Below, one piece after another: positions 24,665 through 29,160 of a DNA stretch of 29,160 nt. Location of the stretch: contig URCA01000042.1 in the NCBI GenBank assembly GCA_900546265.1, positions 1-29,160 on the forward strand, written 5' to 3'. Each line of letters opens with the position of its first letter. Within the stretch, counting starts at the first letter, position 1. Source of the stretch: an uncultured Oscillospiraceae bacterium (lineage in GTDB: Bacteria > Bacillota > Clostridia > Oscillospirales > Acutalibacteraceae). The translations under genes were made by a program, and so were the position numbers. The notes beneath the pieces are model-generated. The model was not told the origin of the DNA, did no database searches, and saw only the letters and a program-made list of their open reading frames with translations.

Positions 24665-25525
24665 ATGACGATGAAAAAAGTGCCTCTGGCCGATTATCAG
24701 GCCATGGAAGCCCAGTCCGCCGAGTGGCGGGTGAAAGCCGCCGCCCTGGATAAGGAACTGCAGGCCGCCCGAGACGACGCCAAGCACCTGCGGGAGCAGC
24801 TGGATAAACAGCAAGCCGAAACCGCCTCCCTGACCCGGGAGCTGGACGAGCTGCGCAGCCTGAACGATACGCTCCGCCTTCAGGCGGAACAGCTCCGGCA
24901 GGAGGCCGAGGAAGCCCGCCAGGCGAAATCCGCCTACGCGCCCTATCTGCCCGCCATTTCCAAGATCTACGGCATGGCCTGTGAAAGCGCCGGCAATATC
25001 GTGCGGATGGCCGGAGAGGAAACCGACGCCTTCGCCCTGCGCCTCTCCTCGCAAGCCGCCGCCTCCCGGGAAGAGACTGCCCGCGTCCTGCAAAATTTGG
25101 AGGCCGCCCGCGCCCAGCTGGGCAGCGTCCTGCCGGCCCTGCAGCAAACCTTGCAGCAAGCGCTGGAGCAGACCGACCTCTTCCTGCGCCAGGCGGAATC
25201 GATTCCCCAGTCCTTTGAGGATGTGGAACGCTGGCGGCAGGCCCTGCTGGCCCGCTTCGAGGAGGAGAACGCTTCCTTCCATGAGCGTTCCCGTTCCGTC
25301 GCCGAGCCGAACGCCCCCGCCCGTCCGGCGGAACCACTGTTCAGCGCGCCCGTCCCCTCTCCCCGGCCGGTGCCTATCGCGCCTCCTCCCGCCTGCGCGC
25401 CGGCCCCCGCGCCGATTCCGCAGCCGGCCGTCCCGGCTCCCGCCCCGGTTCCCCTGCCGGAATCCCCTCCTCTCTCCGTCCAGCGCCCCAACATCAAAAA
25501 GACCCTGGATAAATACGCGATTTAG
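24665..25525 (+). CDS. Coiled-coil protein with Pro/Ala-rich tail, unknown function
   Basis: I do not recognise this 286-residue protein. Residues about 10-90 are a highly charged coiled coil (LDKELQAARDDAKHLREQL and similar heptads). Residues about 95-205 form a second helical region (YLPAISKIYGMACESAGNIV, then Gln-rich LQQTLQQALEQ). Residues about 215-270 are disordered and rich in Pro and Ala. The chain ends with a short charged motif, RPNIKKTLDKYAI, which could be a docking peptide. No signal peptide or membrane helix is seen, so it is cytosolic. The layout recalls DivIVA-like or other cytoskeletal/division scaffold proteins, but that is impression only. GGAAAG lies 4 nt before ATG 24665 and 10 nt before ATG 24671 (MKKVPLADY); either may be the start. 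It is a monocistronic unit. Confidence 0.78.
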   Translation: MTMKKVPLADYQAMEAQSAEWRVKAAALDKELQAARDDAKHLREQLDKQQAETASLTRELDELRSLNDTLRLQAEQLRQEAEEARQAKSAYAPYLPAISKIYGMACESAGNIVRMAGEETDAFALRLSSQAAASREETARVLQNLEAARAQLGSVLPALQQTLQQALEQTDLFLRQAESIPQSFEDVERWRQALLARFEEENASFHERSRSVAEPNAPARPAEPLFSAPVPSPRPVPIAPPPACAPAPAPIPQPAVPAPAPVPLPESPPLSVQRPNIKKTLDKYAI

Positions 25526-25558
25526 AAAAAGACCCGGGAAAAAATCCCGGGTCTTTTT
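25526..25558 (+). terminator. Intrinsic terminator of the coiled-coil gene
   Basis: AAAAAGACCCGGGA (25526-25539) pairs perfectly with TCCCGGGTCTTTTT (25545-25558) around AAAAA. It is symmetric enough to act on both strands. Confidence 0.92.
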
Positions 25559-25576
25559 CCGCTCCCCAACGGCTTG

Positions 25577-25607
25577 TCATAATCTGTCCCGCTTTCTCCA
25601 TATATAT
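25577..25607 (+). promoter_or_regulatory. Candidate sporulation (sigma-E-like) promoter of the flippase gene
   Basis: TCATAAT (25577-25583) matches the sigma-E -35 KMATATT at six of seven positions. After a 15-nt spacer, CATATATA (25599-25606) shares the CATA core of the -10 CATACAAT. No good sigma-A pair was seen in 25559-25640. Confidence 0.4.
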
Positions 25608-25645
25608 AGAGCAAAGCGCGCATTGTTCGGACGGGGAGTGTTACA

Positions 25646-27238
25646 TTGAAGAAATCCACCTTTATCAAAAACGCCTTTATCATGACCGCCACCGCGCTGC
25701 TGCTGCGCACCATCGGCATGTTTTTCCGGGTGTATATGTCCAACAAAATCGGCGCGGAGGGCATGGGCCTTTACCAGCTGATTTTTTCCATCTATGTGCT
25801 GGGCAGCACCTTCGCCACCTCCGGTATCTGTACCGCCGTCACCCGCCTGGTCACCGACGAGCTGGTCACCGGTACCAAGAAATCGGTGAACGCCGTTCTG
25901 CGCAAGGCCATCGTCCTCAGCGTCCTCATCGGCGTCGTGTCCGCCCTCCTCATCTTTTTCGGCGCCGATCCCATCAGCCGGTACTGGCTCAAGGATTTGC
26001 GGGCCATTCCCGCCCTCAAGGTGCTCTGCTTCTCCCTGCCCTCCATGGGGGTATCCTCCTGCCTGCGCGGCTACTTCATCGCCCGCCGGAAAGCCGCCTC
26101 CCCCTCCCGCGCTCAGATTTTCGAGCAGATCGTGCGCATTGGGGTGGTGGTGTTTCTCATCGATCGCTTCGCCGTCCTCGGCCTGACCTTCGCCTGCGTG
26201 GCCGTCATGCTGGGCGATACCCTGGCGGAAATCGCCTCCTGCCTGTACCTGGCCGCCGGGTATTTCCATGACCGCCGCAAGGTGAAAATCCCCCCGTCGC
26301 CTCCGGTGAAGCAGCGTCACGGCGTGCTCTACCGCCTGCTGGCCATCGCCGCCCCCATCACCGCCGGCCGATACCTGAACACCATCCTGCGCACCATTGA
26401 AAACATCCTGGTGCCCAGCACCCTGACCAAATACAGCGGTTCGAAGGAAAAGGCCCTGTCCTCCTTCGGGGCTCTCAAAGGCATGGCCATGCCCCTGCTG
26501 TTTTTTCCCTCGTCCTTTCTCAATTCCCTGTCCACCCTGCTGATCCCCGAAATCTCCGAGGCCTCCGCCCTCCATCAGCAGAAAAAGGTCAACCGGGCCG
26601 TGGGCCTGACCCTCCAGATCACCCTCCTGTCCTCTATCCTGCTCAGCGGCCTGTTCACCATGTTCGCCCGGGAACTGGGCCTCGTGATTTACAACAGCGA
26701 GGAGGTCGGCTTCCTGCTGCTGGTGCTGGCCCCCCTGATGCCCATCATGTACGTGGAAAGCGTGGTGGACGGCATGCTCAAGGGCCTCAACCAGCAGGTC
26801 AGTTCCCTGAAATACATGCTGCTGGACTCCAGCTCCCGCATCGTGCTCATCCTCTTCCTGGTTCCCTCCCGGGGGATGGAAGGCTTTCTGTTCATTATGG
26901 TGCTCAGCAACCTGCTCACCTGCTTCCTCAATACCCACCGCCTGTTGTCCGTCACCGGCATGAAGCTGAAATGGAGCACCTGGATCCTAAAGCCCGTCCT
27001 GGCCATGTGCACCGGCGCTGCCTCGGTTCTCCTGCTGATCAAAGCCACGCCCCTGCACACCCTGCCGAGGATTTGGATCCTCATCATCGGCGGCGTGCTG
27101 GCCGCTGGCCTCTACTGCCTGCTGCTCCCCCTGCTGGGCTGCATCACCCGGGAAGATTTGCGGCAGCTTCGTCCCTCCCGTCGGCAGGAGCCTCCAGAAG
27201 TACCGGAGGAACCGGCCGCAGCGCGTACCGATTGGTGA
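25646..27238 (+). CDS. SpoVB-like MOP-superfamily lipid/polysaccharide flippase
   Basis: A 530-residue polytopic protein of the MATE-like MOP superfamily (SpoVB/MurJ/PST group), expected to flip lipid-linked precursors of cell wall or cortex. It has about 14 hydrophobic segments and the usual N-terminus (FIKNAFIMTATALLLRTIGM, then SNKIGAEGMGLYQLI), with GSTFATSGICTAVTR near 53-67. The short cytosolic tail (about 500-530) is Arg/Pro/Glu-rich. TTG 25646 follows GGGGAG by 7 nt. In Bacillus SpoVB acts in spore cortex synthesis; this protein may do the same or serve as a vegetative flippase. Its last 95 bp overlap the convergent radical SAM gene. Confidence 0.9.
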   Translation: MKKSTFIKNAFIMTATALLLRTIGMFFRVYMSNKIGAEGMGLYQLIFSIYVLGSTFATSGICTAVTRLVTDELVTGTKKSVNAVLRKAIVLSVLIGVVSALLIFFGADPISRYWLKDLRAIPALKVLCFSLPSMGVSSCLRGYFIARRKAASPSRAQIFEQIVRIGVVVFLIDRFAVLGLTFACVAVMLGDTLAEIASCLYLAAGYFHDRRKVKIPPSPPVKQRHGVLYRLLAIAAPITAGRYLNTILRTIENILVPSTLTKYSGSKEKALSSFGALKGMAMPLLFFPSSFLNSLSTLLIPEISEASALHQQKKVNRAVGLTLQITLLSSILLSGLFTMFARELGLVIYNSEEVGFLLLVLAPLMPIMYVESVVDGMLKGLNQQVSSLKYMLLDSSSRIVLILFLVPSRGMEGFLFIMVLSNLLTCFLNTHRLLSVTGMKLKWSTWILKPVLAMCTGAASVLLLIKATPLHTLPRIWILIIGGVLAAGLYCLLLPLLGCITREDLRQLRPSRRQEPPEVPEEPAAARTDW

Positions 27239-28883
27239 CCGGATCCGGCGCGTCGTACCGCACCACGACCGCCCGGCCGCCGAAGCTGTAAAGGATGGCC
27301 GCGCCCCGCTGTCCTCCGGAGGGCTCCGCCTCCGCCAACCGGCGCTTGAGCCGTCCCAACGCCTTGTCTGTTACCTGAAGGCAGGGCGGCAGAAGCCCAC
27401 CCCGCACCGCCGCCAGCCGGTCGCAGACCATCACGTCCCGCAACCGTCCCCGATCGATGCCCGGCAGGGCCGCCAGTTCCTCGAAAATCGCCGCCGTGTA
27501 AGCGTCCAGGCTCATCCCCTCCGGCCGGATCCCCCGCTGGATCAGCCCGTCGGCCAGCGTGTCCAGCAGGGCGAAGGGCGTCGTCTCCGCCGCCCGCAGC
27601 GCATACGCCAGCGTCAGGCGGAACCGCCCGCTGTTGTGCAGTCGCTCCAGCACATCCTCCAGCCGGCTCAGCCGGGCTGTGTCCGCCTCGTCCAGCCACC
27701 GGCTGCGGAGGAACGTATACGGCGGATCTTTCCGGTAATCGAGCCCCAGCTCCTCCGCCTGCCGCCGCAGCCGGGAGCCGTGCAGCAGCTTGAGAAATCC
27801 CAGCTGCAGCATGTGCGGCCGCAGCCCGTAAGCGCGGTTGAAGCTGCCCGCGAAGGTTTCCAAGTCCTCGTAGGGCAGCCCGGCAATCAGATCGATGTGC
27901 ACATGGATGTTTCCCGGTCGCAGCAGCCGCTTCAGGTTGCGGCACAGCTTGTCGAGGTCGGTCTTTCGGCTGACCGCCCGCAGCGTCGGCTCGTGGAAGC
28001 TCTGCAGCCCCGCTTCCATCTGGAACAGCCCCGCCGGGGCCGTGGCCAGCAGATCGAGCGTCCGATCGTCGAAGAGATCCGCCCCTACCTCAAAGTGGAA
28101 GCAGACACCGCCTGGAATGGCGGCGTTTTTCGCCTGTTCGATGAGAAAGCGGAACAAATCGAAGGCCCGTTCCGCCTGGCAGTTGAAGGTGCGATCCACC
28201 AGCTTGACGGTCTTTGTTCCCGCCCCCGCCAACAGCAGCAGCTCCCGTTTGGCCCGGTTTAGTTCAAAAAACCGTACCCCCTCGTGCCGCCCCGACAGAC
28301 AGAACGCGCAGGAAAACGGACATCCCCGGGAGGTTTCCAGATAAGCGATCCGGCCCCGCAGCGCCGCCAGATAGGCGGGCCCATAAGGAGAGGGCGGATC
28401 CTCCGTAATCCCTTCGGCCGGACAAGCCTCTATCTCCCCGTTCGCGGCACGGCTATATACCCCCGGGATCCCTGTGAGCGCCTCGCCCGCCGCCAGCCGG
28501 TCGAGAATCCGGGCAAAGCCGCGCTCCCCCTCGCCCACCTGTACCGCCGTCACCATGGGAAAATCCCGCAGGATTTCCGCCGCCCGGAAGCTTGCCTCCG
28601 GTCCGCCCAGTAAAATGCGCGTTTCCGGCGCGCGCTCCGCCACCCGGGGCAGCAGCCGCCGGATGACCGCCCAGTTCCAGATATAGCACGAAAAGGCCAG
28701 CACATCGGCCGGCCTTTCCAGCAGCAGCCGAAGCAGCTCCTCCTCCGGCTGGTTGATGGTCCCTTCCAGCACCCGTACCTCCGGCGCGGAGCGGCACCAT
28801 GCCTCCGCCGCCGCCTTGAGATACCACGGCGCCAGCGCGGAATGGATGTATTGGGAATGAATCGCGCAAAGAATAATAGTCAA
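27144..28883 (-). CDS. B12-binding-domain radical SAM protein (DUF4080-type)
   Basis: A 579-residue class-B-like radical SAM protein. Residues about 1-135 are a cobalamin-binding-type Rossmann domain (ILCAIHSQYIHSALAPWYL, LLGGPEAS, VGEGE), but the DxHxxG cobalt-ligand motif is absent. The radical SAM core (about 178-390) has the cluster motif GCPFSCAFC with C188, C192 and C195. The C-terminal part (about 400-570) resembles DUF4080. It most likely alters an unknown substrate by methylation or a radical rearrangement. The start is TTG 28883, because GGAGGA (28896-28891) lies 7 nt upstream; the frame runs open to 28946 but over the hairpin region. The 3' end overlaps the flippase gene by 95 bp. 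Confidence 0.88.
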   Translation of the reverse strand: MTIILCAIHSQYIHSALAPWYLKAAAEAWCRSAPEVRVLEGTINQPEEELLRLLLERPADVLAFSCYIWNWAVIRRLLPRVAERAPETRILLGGPEASFRAAEILRDFPMVTAVQVGEGERGFARILDRLAAGEALTGIPGVYSRAANGEIEACPAEGITEDPPSPYGPAYLAALRGRIAYLETSRGCPFSCAFCLSGRHEGVRFFELNRAKRELLLLAGAGTKTVKLVDRTFNCQAERAFDLFRFLIEQAKNAAIPGGVCFHFEVGADLFDDRTLDLLATAPAGLFQMEAGLQSFHEPTLRAVSRKTDLDKLCRNLKRLLRPGNIHVHIDLIAGLPYEDLETFAGSFNRAYGLRPHMLQLGFLKLLHGSRLRRQAEELGLDYRKDPPYTFLRSRWLDEADTARLSRLEDVLERLHNSGRFRLTLAYALRAAETTPFALLDTLADGLIQRGIRPEGMSLDAYTAAIFEELAALPGIDRGRLRDVMVCDRLAAVRGGLLPPCLQVTDKALGRLKRRLAEAEPSGGQRGAAILYSFGGRAVVVRYDAPDPVTNRYALRPVPPVLLEAPADGRDEAAANLPG

Positions 28884-28909
28884 AGAAGGTTCCTCCAAAA
28901 AGTTTTCGC

Positions 28910-29152
28910 GGAGAGTGGCGCAGCCACTCTCCTGCCTTTCCTGCAAAAGGCGGCGGGGTCGAGGGGCAGCGCCCCCGCCGCGTCCCGCAGGACGCGGAAT
29001 CCCTCCCCCTCAAAAAAGCGCAGGAGGGGCTTTTTACGGCGGGGAACCCTCGCCGGGGGTTCCCCGATTGACCGAAGGGCAATATAACCCTATCGGGTTT
29101 TATGCAGGTATGCGGGGCAGAACCCCGTACTCCTCTCGCGGCTGTGAGCCGC
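28910..29152. repeat. Cluster of about eight tandem hairpins, no gene
   Basis: Stems seen: 28910-28919 with 28923-28932 (10 bp, GCA loop); 28951-28958 with 28973-28980; 28978-28985 with 28990-28997; 29006-29011 with 29024-29029 (or AAAAAGC 29013-29019 with GCTTTTT 29029-29035); 29040-29049 with 29057-29066 (10 bp); 29086-29090 with 29095-29099; 29113-29117 with 29123-29127; 29138-29143 with 29147-29152. The GC-rich stretch has no credible coding frame. It may be a compound intergenic repeat or the 3' structure of a gene beyond the window. The remainder to 29160 holds nothing recognisable. Confidence 0.75.
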
Positions 29153-29160
29153 CCGCACCC

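Noticed and set aside
25577..26938. A 453-residue Gly/Glu/Gln/His-rich open frame on the minus strand
   Set aside because: It lies wholly antisense to the flippase and coiled-coil terminator region, has low-complexity composition typical of the complement of a GC-rich gene, and no RBS or family motif.
28842..29087. A frame of 81 residues over the terminal hairpin cluster
   Set aside because: Arg/Pro/Ser-rich translation of palindromic DNA, antisense to the radical SAM start, no RBS.
28910..29160. CRISPR array or tRNA cluster
   Set aside because: The hairpins differ in sequence and spacing, there are no direct repeats with uniform spacers, and no cloverleaf or CCA end can be drawn.

Overview
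The window looks like chromosomal DNA of a moderately GC-rich, spore-forming member of the Clostridia, probably an Oscillospirales/Ruminococcaceae-type gut or anaerobe lineage. The reasons are the fused ispH-rpsA gene, a J-domain gene paired with a DUF5685 gene, a SpoVB-like flippase, lysine (L box) and yybP-ykoY riboswitches, a Gram-positive LexA box in front of uvrBA, GGAGG ribosome binding sites and frequent GTG/TTG starts. The species assignment is inference. No tRNA, rRNA, CRISPR array, transposase or prophage gene was seen.

Layout. At 1-1120 lies queA (minus). At 1160-4400 a sigma-A promoter, a lysine riboswitch with terminator, and asd-dapA-dapB form a lysine/diaminopimelate operon on the plus strand. 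It ends at a 23-bp bidirectional terminator. At 4400-10000 (minus) a tightly packed operon reads rpiR-type regulator, HI0933/BaiN-type flavoprotein, cmk, plsC, ispH-S1 fusion, with ATGA overlaps between the last three. At 10030-12155 (minus) are DUF5685, a J-domain/TPR protein with a very Cys-rich tail, and a small membrane protein. At 12400-17250 (minus) is uvrB-uvrA, preceded by a LexA/DinR box. At 17570-20440 (plus) a promoter, a manganese-type yybP-ykoY riboswitch, a terminator and a P-type ATPase form a self-contained metal export module.

From 20540 to 22450 (minus) an XRE-HTH/AbrB fusion regulator heads an ABC ATPase/permease operon. From 22488 to 24605 a split CHR (chromate-type) transporter pair faces a divergent LysR gene across an AT-rich dyad. 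From 24610 to 25560 an unrecognised coiled-coil gene with a Pro/Ala-rich tail has its own promoter and terminator. At 25646-27238 is a SpoVB-like flippase, whose 3' end overlaps by 95 bp the convergent B12-type radical SAM gene (27144-28883). The last 250 bases are a run of about eight hairpins without a gene.

Working together: the first half is housekeeping (cell wall/lysine precursors, phospholipid and isoprenoid synthesis, translation, excision repair). The second half is transport and regulation, each unit with its own visible switch. Most genes belong to known families. The least explained items are the Cys-rich J-domain/DUF5685 pair, the coiled-coil gene at 24665, the flippase/radical-SAM antisense overlap and the terminal hairpin cluster.
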